This document shows positions 44,935-56,568 of a DNA stretch of 64,000 nucleotides, piece by piece. The position numbers were made by a program, and so were the translations under genes. The stretch is from Jaltomata sinuosa (lineage: Eukaryota; Streptophyta; Magnoliopsida; Solanales; Solanaceae), in assembly GCA_003996215.1 (NCBI GenBank), contig QJPP01005188.1:1-64000 (forward strand), read 5' to 3'. Positions within the stretch are counted from its first letter, which is position 1; the number at the start of each line of letters is the position of its first letter. The notes under the pieces were generated by a model that saw only the letters and a list, made by a program, of their open reading frames with translations, was not told where the DNA came from and did no database searches.

Positions 44935-45092
44935 TATTTAATATTATAAATATAATAATTATAGAAAATAAGTGAAAAGACAATTTTATCTATTGTGAAA
45001 TCTTTTAATGAAGGGCAAAAAGTTCAAATCACATTATAAGGTCCTTTACACTTTTAATATATACTAGTCTCTATGAACGTGTCTCGCACGTT
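44935..45092 (-). mobile_element. Helitron 5' start region joined to another Helitron 3' end
   Basis: Minus strand: start region TATATTAAAAGTGTAAAGG and onward at 45063-44935. Immediately before it is a 3' end with stem AACGTG/CACGTT (plus 45076-45081 and 45087-45092), then CTAG (45067-45064) and T. This is the same head-to-tail arrangement as at 12090, 15944 and 32197. Confidence 0.6.
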
Positions 45093-45940
45093 ATTCCTTT
45101 GTCAAGTGTCAATCGTAATAAATATTAGGTAATGTTATATATTTTGTGAAATACAAAAATATTATTTGATCACATTCTAACTTGATGTAGCAGTCTCAGG
45201 CTCTCAGCTGTAATTCTTTGGCTGCAGCCAAAGTATGCTTTGCTATTAACTACGGTAATTATATTTTGTTTATGTTTTGTTCAATTTTTATCACTTAAAA
45301 AGACTTTTAATTGGAGTATGCCTAAATGCTCATGGATTTTGATTTAAAAGGAAAGGAAGTACGACAAATTTAATTAGAACTGTAATCAATATCCAACTTC
45401 CTGGTGATAATCAAAGACTTTTCGGTATTTTTTTCTTAAAAAATTATAAAAGTTAGAACACTCTAGTATACTTGTATACTTGTGTATGACTTTGGCAAAA
45501 ACTCTTTAGGCATTTTTATTGTTTAAAAGATGATAAGAAAATAAGAATAAAAATTCATCCCATTATTTTATGGTAGTGTAAATAATATTCAGTATAAATA
45601 AAAATATAATGTAGATTACACGAGCGGGGAGAAATCAATGAAGATGAAACTAAGAATTGAGTCGTACTTAAATTAATTATCGAATAAGAGAAATTTAAAT
45701 CATAAGAGAGAAAAAATATTTAATAACATGTAGTTTGTTACCCAAGATCATTGGAATACCTTGTAGCTTACTAGTTACTACTCGAGAGTTAAAATCCTAG
45801 AACAAATTTAGTTTCAATCGGAATAGTATAGTAAGTTTCAATATTAGGACTTTTGAGTGTTAATTTTGTTGTCGCTTTCCATCACCCTGGGTCCTAAGCA
45901 AATTTTTTAATATTTTATTATTTCTAAACTTAATATATAA
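45093..45940. other. A+T-rich sequence, no gene seen
   Basis: Presumably Helitron interior. No coding frame or RNA gene could be supported. Confidence 0.35.
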
Positions 45941-45944
45941 AATA

Positions 45945-46137
45945 TATTTACACATGTATTATTCGGTACGGTTCGGTATTTTTTCGATTAATTTTTATAA
46001 AATAAAAAACCTACCCAATTATTCGGTACGGTTATGTTTATATAAAAAATGTCGATTTTATTAAAGAAACCTAAAAATCAGTTCGGCACGGTTCGGTCGA
46101 TTACGCCAGTTTTTTAAAAACCATTGACACCCCTAGG
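45945..46137. mobile_element. Terminal fragment of a non-autonomous hAT element
   Basis: The right edge reads ATTGACACCCCTA, the reverse of TAGGGGTGTCAAT, a common hAT terminus in plants. Subterminal ATTCGGTACGGTTCGG repeats precede it (45960-46100). The opposite terminus and a target duplication were not found. Confidence 0.5.
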
Positions 46138-46399
46138 GCTAGGCCCTTACCCCACCAGAAAGTAACAGAACTCATAACTGTGAACAATCCTGATGGCGAA
46201 GTCACCATTTCAAGGAAGCCAAGACATAGAACCAGTTTTCACAGCTAATTATGATTAAAGCTCCATCATACGGACGAAAAAACCATCACAGATTTGATCA
46301 GCACTTTTTTTTATCAGGAAATCATTGTTTTCGGGTGGAGAATCTTCAGAGATCTAATCTGCATTTCTGATCAAGTCAATTACAAAAACACTATAGTTA

Positions 46400-46694
46400 G
46401 ACGTGAATAATCAGCATCATTTTTATTTTATGTTACATAATCTTAATTTCACATAGATATCTAAAAATCATGAAATGGACATATCAACGCATTATGGAAT
46501 GCCAGCCTTTGCTCCAATCTACAAGTTGTTCGCCTGCTCAGACTCTTCATATTCTTGTGCTGTTTCTCTTCATAATGCAAGTAGATGCAAAGGTCCAGTC
46601 CGATGTAGTTAAAGCCGGTTAATCAGTTGAAAGCCTGAGGCACTCTATATTTTGTTACAAAGGACGAAATTTAGGTTTTGTATGCACATCATTA
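46400..46694 (-). other. Probable 3' untranslated region of the acyltransferase gene
   Basis: It lies directly after the stop codon on the minus strand. An AATAAA-like signal occurs near 46425-46432 (plus TTTATTTT). The end is estimated. Confidence 0.4.
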
Positions 46695-49600
46695 TTATTC
46701 TTGGGCATCAAGGTCGGGCTTCGATGGGTATTCAAGACCATGAAGAGCAGGTATCCGTCTTAAATCTTCATCAGGGTAAGCAGGAATGAACCAATATCGC
46801 TTGTCCATACCAAACACCTGATTCATATAATACAACCTTAGAATCGTAAATTGAAAGGGATCTGACATTTCTTATGAAAATAAAACAGATCTAACATAAC
46901 TTGTAACATGACATAGGCAAGACAAGCAAAGGTAATTAGCTTTCATATTCAAAACTAGTTTTTGCATTCCAATCCAAATGGTGCTCTAATAAGTTTTCTC
47001 AAGACAAGTAACTCGAGAAAGTCCTCCCCAGTTTACTGGATAACCCAGTCTGACACTGGGTCTCATACAGCAGCGTATTAACCACTAAAATTTAACTGAA
47101 AATTTGACAGGCATGTGATAGCTTCCGCAAGTTTATTCATTTAAATAGGCAAAATAGCTAAAGATAACACCACAGCTGTACTCATTTTAAGATAAAAACC
47201 TCCAGTTAATGGTAATCAGGCACAAGGATTTGAGGACTGTCTTTTCCTTGTATTTTTGTGTGAAGTTTGATTTGATATTCTATTCCTAGTATGTTGTCTT
47301 GGAGAATTTTTTGATGTTGCTGGTAGACATGGTGAGATCCCACATGGATTTGGATAATAAATTAACAACACTGAGGGAACAAGGGCATTCAAGATGAAGT
47401 AACATAGGAATTGGTGCTAAACAGCATGGTAAGGGCTTTGAGAATACCAGGGAGAGTAGACATTAGAGGAGCATTCAAGAATAGAAATGGTCTATAAATA
47501 TCATATATGCGTATAGATCAAACCAGTACATCCAACTTTTTAGTAGGTTCAGTGTGATTATGAAGGATTTATATGAAGTTGCCCTACAATGTCATATTGT
47601 TTCGACAGAAGTTTGCCAAAGTGAATTGTACACAAAGAAAAATGAAGGACCGCATTAAGTTGTAAATGGCTGGGTGCGTGAATGGAGCGAGGGGCCATGA
47701 CCGAGTAGACACCTAGGTGGCCTGTTTGAAGTGGAACTAAAGAGTAGAGAACAAGTGAGGTAGTAGCTGAATGTCTTCAGTATATGGGGTAAGGCTTTAT
47801 TTGTGTATTTATCATTTGAAGGTAATACTCGAGGTTTTGAAATCCTCATTAGTTACTATGGGAAACCCTGTTATCAGATTAAGAGCCACCATGTTAAATA
47901 GAAAAGATCGCCGGATACTCCGTTTTATTAGTTTTAACATCCCCTCCAAGGTGAATGAGCATCAAGAAAAAGTAACTTTTTAGTATAACCAAAGAGCCAA
48001 CATCATGTGATTTGCTAACTTTTACTTTGAATAAGCCAAAACATATTTCGCCTCAATATAAGGTCTACTCAGGATGTTTCACACAATCATCGGAAATACC
48101 TACTTGAACAGTCAAAATGCTAAAAAGTAAGTATGCAAATATGAACTAAAAATTATGTTCCCACATTCTCCAAAAAAAAATTAAAACTGAAAATTCAAAA
48201 AAAAAACAAATGGGTTATTACTTACCCCCTTTGCCCTATTCTACTGGCCCAGTTACTGTTCAAGTTTTACTATTCAAGAAAAAATTTCTTTGATTACGAC
48301 CTATGCCATTTCTTTTACGATTTTCATGATATTTCGTACAAAAGTGGTTTTATTAGTGTTGTTCCTGTTAGAACGTATGCTCCTAAGTCCTAACAACCAT
48401 TTCTCATTTTATTTATTTCATAAAATAACTGCTAACACTGTAACAAGAATGGAGAGGTTGACGAGGATGTCACTCATCGTATTAGGGAGGGATGGGCGAA
48501 CTGGAGGCTTGCCTCCGAGGTCCTGTGTGATAAAAAGGTACCACTTAAACTTGAGGGTAAGTTCTACAGAGTGGTGGTTAGATCGACTATGTTGTATCGG
48601 GCGGAGTGTTGGCCTGTTAAGAACTCTCATGTTCAGAAGATGAAAGTCGCGAAGATGAGGATGTTGAGGTGGATGTGTGGGCATATTAGGAGAAACAAGA
48701 TTAAGAATGAAGATATCCAGGACAAGGCAATGGCAGACGTCAAGTGAGGTAGAGGCAGGTTGAAGAAGCATTGGGGGGAAATGATTAGAGGTCTTGGTGC
48801 ATCTGGACCATACTGAGGACATGGCTTTAGATAGGAGAGTGGTCGCGTATTAGGGCAGAAGGCTAGTTTGTAGTTGAGTGTTTTCTCACTTCTTTATGGG
48901 ATAGGCTTTCACTAGTGTTTTTACCAGTAGTATTAGCACTATGCTGGTAGTTCCTTGATCTTCTTTTCCAGCTGTTACTGGTGTTTTTTTGTGTGCGCCG
49001 ATCATTGAATTACTTCGTTTTTATTATTGTTCTTTCTCCTATTTGTTGTGTAACACTTTCCATTTCACATTAATTTGTTGTTATGATTGCTCCCATATCT
49101 GTATTCCTTTTTTTCAAATTGTTTGGCAAATTTTTAAGCTAAGGGTCTTTCTGAAACAATTTATCTATCTCTACAAGGTAGAGGTAAGGTCTGCATACAC
49201 TCTACTCTCCCCAAACCCCACTCGTGGGATTTCACTGGGTATGTGGTGGTTGTTGTTGTTGCTGTAACAAGAAAAGTCACATCTAATATGAAGGTTTAAT
49301 GTATGCTTCTTACATCATAAAGAGGATGAAAGCATATATCAAAACTAAAAAAAGGTAAAACTAGAAAGTAAAGATAAAGTAACAGAAGTTGCAATTATTT
49401 TTTTCTACCCAATATTCTACTACTTCCGATGTTTCAATTTGTTTGTCCTACTTTCCTTTTTTAGTCCGTTTCAAAAAAAATGTCTCTCCCCTTTTTTAGC
49501 AACTCTTTAACTCCAACTTTCCACGTGACATGTTTAAAACCACAAGATTAAAGGGCATTTTGGCACATTTGACATATCTTTAATTTAAGACCACAAGATT

Positions 49601-50727
49601 CAAAGTCTTCTTTACTTTCTTAAATTTTGTTCCAAGTCAAAACAAGACACAGATTGAAACGGAGGGAGTATTATATTTCAATCATGAAACTACATTTGTC
49701 AATTTATCATTGCCATGAGATGTCGGTCATTTTTATAGAAGTGCCTGATATCAAGGTCCTATGTACATGGCATATTGTGTCCTCACTGGTTTGCAACTTC
49801 TCCACCCTCTGTAAACGATGCTTCCTCATTTCCCCATTCTTTACTACCATGAAGTTTAGGTTCTTTAATATTATTTTATTTTACCATGGGGATTTAAATT
49901 AGCTTCCAAGTATTTATATTTATATCTCAGAATAAACATAGAGTGCCAGTTTCAATTGGAAGTTCTCTTTCTTATCGAACTTGTGCTTTTTGTTGTTTCA
50001 CATTCAAATCATAACTTCCAAATCATCTCCATGATCTGGTACTTAATTATAAGATTCATACCTAAAAATTTAGATCAGAGTGCCGCATTACTTTGAAAAG
50101 CATCTATCTTTTCTATCATATTGAGAGCAACCATCAGAAATCAACAAATAAGGCAATCTTGTGCAATCATCTAACCTGTTCAAAGTTCCTCTTTCGACCA
50201 AGATCATAACGCCATTTAGGACTGGTCTTCTTCTCATATGCCTGAAAGTAAGACAAGCCTTTAAATGTGCCCAGAAAAGAAAGATACAAGAGAGAAATGT
50301 TCAATAAACTGGGTTTGCCTCAAGAATCAAAAGATGTTTGCACAGCATCAATGATGTTTCAGATTACTAGGCATTTCATAGAAAGGAAAACACTTTACAT
50401 TCAACTTAAAAGAGGAATAAGAAAAATGGAGTACCTCAATGGTTGTGGTATTAGCAGACACCAATGATATGTGCATAATCAGAAATCCCAACACACTCAA
50501 AGCAAAAGCAAGGTTCAAGACTGCGATGCACAAGAAACGTGGAAAAATTAAGACAAAAGAAATCTCAGGTAGCAAGTTCAGCAAGACAATCCCTAAACCA
50601 TACCAAAAGCAAGGAAAGTAGTCGCAAGAGTGCCCGGAGTCCCAGGTATCTCCCCATCACTGAAGAATGCAATAAATTGTGGCAGTAATGATAGAGTGAC
50701 AACAGTTGTCTCAAGGAACGTATAGAA
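46695..50727 (-). CDS. Protein S-acyltransferase (DHHC, PAT13/PAT14 type), C-terminal exons only
   Basis: The family transfers palmitate to cysteines of membrane proteins at endomembranes. Four exons can be read on the minus strand with consensus GT/AG borders: 50727-50604, 50520-50435, 50241-50176 and 46817-46695. Together they give about 132 residues with no stop. Exon order: FYTFLETTVVTLSLLPQF to TTFLAF; LNLAFALSVLGFLIMHISLV (a membrane segment) to TTTIE; AYEKKTSPKWRYDLGRKRNF; and VFGMDKRYWFIPAYP ending PSKPDLDAQE. This agrees with the end of Arabidopsis PAT14-like proteins, including the TTxE and VFG regions. The cysteine-rich DHHC domain and first membrane segments should lie upstream, but I find none up to 64000. 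The gene is therefore either 5'-truncated or has a very long intron. The last intron is 3.36 kb and holds a LINE and a MITE. Confidence 0.85.
46818..48437 (-). other. Large intron of the acyltransferase gene, left part
   Basis: Non-coding sequence between the last two exons. No repeat family is recognised in this part. Short open frames (for example 47655-47849) have no family resemblance. Confidence 0.5.
48450..49261 (+). mobile_element. 5'-truncated RTE-type LINE with 12-bp target duplication
   Basis: The plus strand encodes the C-terminal end of an RTE reverse transcriptase: a VTHRI-type start, WRLASEVLCDKKVPLKLEGK, RSTMLYRAECWPVKNS and MKVAKMRMLRWMCGH, then lesions. The 3' end has the family signature GTCTGCATACACTCTACTC, CCACTCGTGGGATTTCACTG and a GTT-rich tail. 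The target duplication CTGTAACAAGAA is perfect at 48438-48449 and 49262-49273. It lies antisense in the acyltransferase intron. Confidence 0.9.
49420..49668. mobile_element. Stowaway MITE in the acyltransferase intron
   Basis: 249 bases flanked by TA. The right terminus is intact (TTGAAACGGAGGGAG). The left terminus is mutated (CTACTTCCGATGTTTCAATT instead of CTCCCTCCGT...). The interior matches the copy at 13321-13568. Confidence 0.85.
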
Positions 50728-51095
50728 CTGCAGTAAGAGAAGGTTCTAATTAGTGGACAAAAATACTGCGAAGAAAGTGCCAGGACAATTGTTGTTAAAG
50801 TTTCCTTACATGCATGGTGATGCATACAAACATCAATTGACAGGCACCAACAGGGAGGAAGTATACGGAAAAAGAAAAATTCTCAAGATGAACTATCACT
50901 TGCAATACTCCAAGGAAACTGCATTGCACTCTCACAGAAATAGCCAGATGAAGTTTGGAAAATGATAAGGTTATAGGAAACAATACTAGAATAAGTTCCT
51001 CGCAAACAATAATCACTATGGTCGTTCAGATTTTGTATGCAGGCATAGTGCTAATATCTCAGTTGATGTTTATTATCAGTACTAGTACGACTAGC
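50728..51095 (-). other. Sequence upstream of the first visible acyltransferase exon
   Basis: The acceptor CTTACTGCAG lies directly upstream of the exon at 50727, so this is intron or former intron. No DHHC-coding sequence is found. Confidence 0.45.
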
Positions 51096-51099
51096 AGCA

Positions 51100-51705
51100 T
51101 GTCTTCAGGAGGAGCAAGTCATTTAAGAAACTCCCACAATTTTGGGATCATGATTTCAAATCATGAAAGCGTGATTTTCCAAATTCTCCTGAAAGCATGA
51201 TTTGGGATTCCAAATCACGATTTCAACTTTTTTAAATGTAAACTTGATCCATAAGTTTATATTTTGCAAAAAGAAGACTCATCATTTTAAATTTTGTAAA
51301 ATAGACTCATGCTCACCGTGAAGAAATTGTTTGTACCATGTGAAAGGATTATATTAAAGAATAGCTAGTTACTACTATTATTGACTAGTGAATCTTTATA
51401 AAATTATGTGTATTTAAAAGTTTGTAATCGCAAATATTTATTTATAAAAGGAATATGGAGATATGTAATTTATCAATGCTGTGGATATTCCGATATCTTG
51501 TTTATAAACTATGATTTTGTTCATTTTGTAAGATTATGTAAGGATTGGGAAAATTTTGATAGTTTTCACAACTTGTGGGGGTCTTATGTTTATGAAACAA
51601 AATACAACTTAAGAAATCCAAATTGCATGTCCAAACAAAACTTCAACTTCATATCATTTGATTTCATATCATGATTTGATATGGCATGTCCATACGGCCC
51701 TTAGT
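51100..51705. repeat. Probable MITE with CAAATCATGATTT-type subterminal repeats
   Basis: Both edges carry variants of ATTTCAAATCATG and its complement (51150-51225 and 51650-51680). The right edge ends near GGCATGTCCATACGGCCC, a terminus I associate with small Solanaceae elements. The exact ends and a target duplication were not established. Confidence 0.4.
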
Positions 51706-51959
51706 ATGTTACAAAAAGAATGTTATTGTTCTACCTTTAGTAAGTTTTTCATTCCATCATTCTCATTTTATCTTTAAAGACACACCCTCATAAGAATTGG
51801 GACGTTTAAGGGAACTAGATTCAAAGGGTATTCTTTTGGTATGTTATATACCCTTTAATCGTCTAAGACCACGAACTTCAAAAGTCTTGTTTACATTCTT
51901 AAACTTCAAACCCAATTAAACTATGACGCATAAAATGAAGAGAAAATATTATTTAAATA

Positions 51960-52270
51960 GGACATAGCTTGCTTATCTAGCCTTTGAAGAATATAAGAGA
52001 GCTAAGAGGGAAGCTAATAAGGCCAGAACTTGAGGGGAAGCCATGATGGCTTGTACCAAAAGCTAGGGACATGAGAAGAGGAGAAAGAAACGTACAAACT
52101 AGAATCACGAGGAGATGATTCTCAACAAGTTTTGAGGGGAGATAATGAGATCAAGGAGAGGAGAAGAGGCTATGATCAATTGTTCAACTCGAATCACGAG
52201 GATAAGCTTATAGATCTCAATATATTTGTGCACGATAGAAACTTTAGCTACGATCGAAGAATTAACGAAT
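51960..52270 (+). repeat. Possible RTE LINE remnant
   Basis: The plus strand gives AYLAFEEYKRAKREANKA followed by stops. This resembles the region of RTE proteins between endonuclease and reverse transcriptase. It ends where the hAT inverted duplication begins. Confidence 0.35.
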
Positions 52271-52919
52271 CTAAAGTAGGGCTGGCAATGGGTTCGGGAC
52301 CGGTACCACCGGACCGGTATCCGCCGAAACCGAGACGGGTCCGATACCCTTGAACCTTGGATTCCGGCGAACCGGGTCTACCGGTAATAAATACGAGAAT
52401 ATACCGGGACGGACCGGACCGGTACCGGGTCGGGGTCCCCCAACCTATTTTTTTTTAAATTATTTAAAGTTAGATTAAAACTTGATTTTTTATAATTCAA
52501 AAAGTTAGTTTAAAAATTTCAAACTATAACTTATTTTTTAAAGTATAACTTAATAAGTTAAAGACCTAAAGTGTTAAACTAATATAAATTTCAAACTATA
52601 ACTTAAGTTTGAAACTTTCAAATTTAAAACTATAGTAAACTAATAATAGTAACTAAATTTTAAAAAGTTAGACTATTTATGTTTCAAATTTAAACTTGAA
52701 ATATAAAGTAAGTTAGTTAAGTAAGAAATTTCTTATTAAAGTTGTGAAAATTATAATTTGTTAAAGTCTCGAAAATTGAAATATATAAAAAAGACTTGTA
52801 TTAAATAGAAGACAATAATTAAAAAAAATTAAGGCGAATAGCCTATAAATTTATTCATATAAAATAAAATGGTACGATTTGAATTACAAATATTAGAAGA
52901 ACACCTAATCTATGCAGCC

Positions 52920-54245
52920 AACTTCTAGGAAGGGTTCTATTTGAATTAGGCCTCGATTATCGTACTAATATCTGTAACGTGCAAAATAGTCTAATCTTAG
53001 CTTTTCTAAGATTTCTTGTGAAACCTCATCCTGAATTTGTTGTCATGCTTGTTCCTCCATGCCGTTATCACTATTGCATCCCAACATAGAATCTAAGTCT
53101 TCTTCAAATTTGGGAGATAATTTTGATCGCCCATAATTCCTTCGCTCGGCATTGATCCAATCTCTAAACAACATCAACATTTCCGAGCTGTCATTTGCTA
53201 ATGAATACCTATGCTCTCCGATTTGAAATCTTTTCCGCACTGAAAGCGCCCTCCGAAGGTACTGAAGATGCTTGAATAGCTAGCACATCCCGAACCACCT
53301 TGCAAAGTTTTTTAAATGTCATGTTGTGGGTCCTCCACCATTCTAAAAGTTGAGGTTGGCCTTGTGCATCCCTAATATTTTTCAATCCCTGATTAAGATA
53401 TTCATTAAAATCATTCTTTTCAGTAGAATCAAGACCAAGATACTCATCCATCACATCATCAGTATTTTCTGTTCTACACCTAGAAGTGTCAAGTTCTTCA
53501 TTTATTTCAAGGGAATTATACAAGTCATACAATTTTCTAACTTCGTTCCTTATGCTATTTTTAACTATTGCAGCACAAGGTACTTCCTCAAGTTGAATAT
53601 CTAAATTTGTATATATTTTATCAACCACTCTTGATGCATCTGTTTCTTTGTAAATTGGGTTGAATAAAGAAGCAGTTAAATAAATTTGAGGAATAAGAAA
53701 AAAAATATTTTTTGAATTCTTCAATCATTGCTACAATGGGTTCTCTAAACCTTTCAATATTTTTGTATTTAGCAAATTGAAAGGAAATAGCACAAATATT
53801 TGGTAAGACTGAAGAAATAGTTGGATAATAAAGTTTATATATTTGATTTGTAGCTAGATAAAAAACTTTTAAAAATTCTATAAGTTTCTTTATGTCTTGC
53901 CAATAAAGTTCACCAATTCTTAAATCCATGTTGATATTATGAGCATTTCAAACCATTTGTATAGACATTCGATAAACATAAGCAACATCAAGCATTTTAT
54001 ATAAAGAATTTCATCTAGTAGCCACTTGTTTTGAAACTTTTCTAAATGGAAGATTACATTCTTTACAACGGTTTTCAAATTCTATAAGTCTACTCCTTTT
54101 TTTTGGCATTTAAAAATAAAATGACAAGCAATTTCAATTTTAGTACAACTATTATCATACATTTTTATACCATCTCTTACAACTAAATTATATATATGTG
54201 CAGCACACCTAATATGAAAAACATCACCATAAACTGGGCAAAGTC
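52920..54245 (-). pseudogene. hAT transposase, left arm (N-terminus missing)
   Basis: The minus strand encodes the C-terminal two thirds of a RICESLEEPER/BED-type hAT transposase. Legible pieces are DLRIGELYWQDIKKLIEFLK, ISFQFAKYKNIERF, EEVPCAAIVKNSIRNEVRKL, NEYLNQGLKNIRD and the dimerisation domain (PQLLEWWRT, VVRDVLAIQASSVPSEGAFS). Lesions include a Trp-to-stop change near 54020 and a frameshift in the dimerisation domain near 53225 (FSAEKISNRRA). The BED zinc finger is absent. Confidence 0.82.
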
Positions 54246-54303
54246 TAGGTTTAGATGATCAACAACACTTGTATTATTAGAAGCATTATCTAAGCAACGG
54301 GAT

Positions 54304-54480
54304 CAACCAGACCGGACCAAACCAAACCAGAACCGGTACTAACCGAACCGGTACCGGCTGATAAAAAACCCTGGACTTGTCTCGTTACCCCTAGCCGGTA
54401 CCCTCTTCTAGGCCCCCATCGGTACCCTAACGAACCCGTAACGAATCAGTAATGAACCATACAGGTACCGGTAGTTCTCG
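54304..54480. repeat. Spacer of the hAT inverted duplication
   Basis: 177 bases rich in ACCGG and GGTACCGG, like hAT subterminal regions at the outer ends. No copy of the TAGGGCTGGCA terminus is present, so both copies lack a recognisable 5' end. GTTACCCCTAG near 54383-54393 is the only terminus-like string. Confidence 0.7.
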
Positions 54481-54499
54481 ATCCCGTTGCTTAGATAGT

Positions 54500-55841
54500 T
54501 CTTCTAATAATACAAGTGTTGTTGATTATCTAAAACCTAGGGTTTGCCTAGTTTATGATGATGGTTTTCATATTAGGTATGATACACATATATATAATTT
54601 GGTTGTAAGAGATGATATAGAAATGTATGATAATGGTTGTACTAAAATTGAAATTGCTTGTCATTTTATTTTTAAATGCCAAAAAAAGAGTAGACGTATA
54701 GAATTTGAAAACCGTTGTAAAGAATGTAATCTTCCATTTAGAAAAGTTTCAAAACAAGTTGGCTACTAGATGGAATTCTTTATATGAAATGCTTGATGTT
54801 GCTTATGTTTATCAAATGTCTATACAAATGATTTGGAATGCTCATAATACCAACATGGATTTAAGAATTGATGAACGTGATTGGCAAGACATAAAGGAAC
54901 TTATAGAATTTTTAAAAGCTTTTTTATCTAGCTACAAATCAAATATCTAGACTTTATTATCCAACTATTTTTTCAGTCTTACCAAATATTTGTACTATTT
55001 CCTCTCAATTTGCTAAATACAAATATATCGAAAGGTTTAAAGCGCCAATTGCAGCAATGATTGAAAAATTCAAAAAATATTTGTTTTCCTATTCCTCAAA
55101 TTTATTTAACTATTTGTTTATTCAACCCAGCTTATAAAGAAACAGGTGCATCAAGAATGGTTGATAAAATATATACAAATTTAGATATTCAACTTGAGGA
55201 AGTACCTTGTGCGGCAATAGTTAAAAATAGCATAAGGAACGAAGCTAGAAAATTGTATGACTTGTATAATTCTCTTGAAATAAATGAAGTACGTAATGAA
55301 GAACCTGACACTTCTAAGCGTAGAACAGATAATATTGATGATATGATGGATGAGTATCTACATCTTGATTCTACTGAAAAGAATGATTTTGATGAATATC
55401 TTAATCAGGGATTGAAAAGTATTAGGGATGGACGAGGCCAACCTCAACTTTTAGAATGGTGGCGGACCCGCGGTAAGACATTTAAAAAACTTCGCAAGGT
55501 GGTCCGGGATGTGCTAGTTATTCAAGCATCTTCAGTATCTTTGGAGGACGCTTTCAGTGCGGCAAGATTTCAAATCAGAGAGCATAGGTATTCATTAGCA
55601 AAACACAACTTGGAGATATCGGTGTTGTTTAGAGATTGGATCAATGCCGAGCAAATGGAATTATGGGCGACCAGAATTATCTCTCCAATTTGAAGAAGAT
55701 TTAGATTCTATGTTGGGATGTAATAGTGATGATGGCATGGATACAATGGAGGAACAAGCACGGCAACAAATTCAGGATGAGGTTTCACAAGAAATATTAG
55801 AAAAGCTAAGATTAGACTATTTTGGACCTTACAGATATTAG
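54500..55841 (+). pseudogene. hAT transposase, right arm (N-terminus missing)
   Basis: This is the mirror copy of the left arm. Pieces in order: YLKPRVCLVYDDGFHIRYDT, EIACHFIFKCQKKSRRIEFE, ATRWNSLYEMLDVAYVYQ, then a 210-codon frame from 55061 with EEVPCAAIVKNSIRNEARKL and the dimerisation domain (LLEWWRTRGKTFKKLRKVVR, AFSAARFQIREHRYSLAKH, LFRDWINAEQ). A single extra T near 54762 shifts the frame; the left arm does not share that lesion. The dimerisation domain is open here but shifted on the left, so the arms decayed independently. Confidence 0.85.
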
Positions 55842-56130
55842 TATGATAATCGAGGCCTAATTTAAACAGAACCCTTCCTAGAAGGTGGTTGTCTAGATTA
55901 GGTGCTCTTCTAATAGTCGTAATACAAATTGTACCATTGTATTTTATATAAATAATTTATAAGCTATTTGCCGTAATTTTCTTTAACTATTGTCTTCTAT
56001 TTAATATAAGTTTTTTATATATATTTCACTTTTCAAGACTTTAACAAACTTATAATTTTCACAACTTTAATAAGAAATTTCTTACTTAACTAACTTACAT
56101 CATATTTCAAGTTTAAATTTGAAAAATAAA

Positions 56131-56568
56131 CGAAAAAGGGTCATATTTGCCCCTGTACTATCAGAAAAAGGTTATATTTGTCCTTCGTCATACTTTTTGG
56201 TTATATTGTCGTTGACATCCAACTTTGGTCACATATTTGCCCTTGGGCTGTTAAGTCTTGTGTCTGCACTTTCATTATCCTACGTGGCGCCTACGTTAAT
56301 ATATTTTAATTACAATTTAAAATTTAATTTGTATTTAAATTCCCACCCGACCCAATTGTTAAAACCCGACCCACCCAATTGTGAAGACCCATTAAACCTT
56401 AACATAGGCGTCACGTAGGATAACGAAAGTGGGGACACAAGACTTAATAGCCCAAGGGAAAATATGTGCCCAAAGTTGGATGGCAAGGGCAAATATAACC
56501 AAAAAGTATGATGAAGGACAACTATAACCTTTTTTTGATAATACAGGGATAAATATGACCCTTTTCCG
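56131..56568. mobile_element. 438-bp MITE with long inverted repeats, only in the right arm
   Basis: Terminal inverted repeats extend over about 170 bases, starting CGAAAAAGGGTCATATTTGC at the left and the matching CGGAAAAGGGTCATATTTAT at the right on the opposite strand. Long TIRs suggest a Mutator-like origin. The left arm shows the corresponding uninterrupted site (complement of ACTATTTATGTTTC near 52661-52674). A clean 9-bp duplication is not preserved (AAAAATAAA and AAAAATAGT). Confidence 0.8.
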
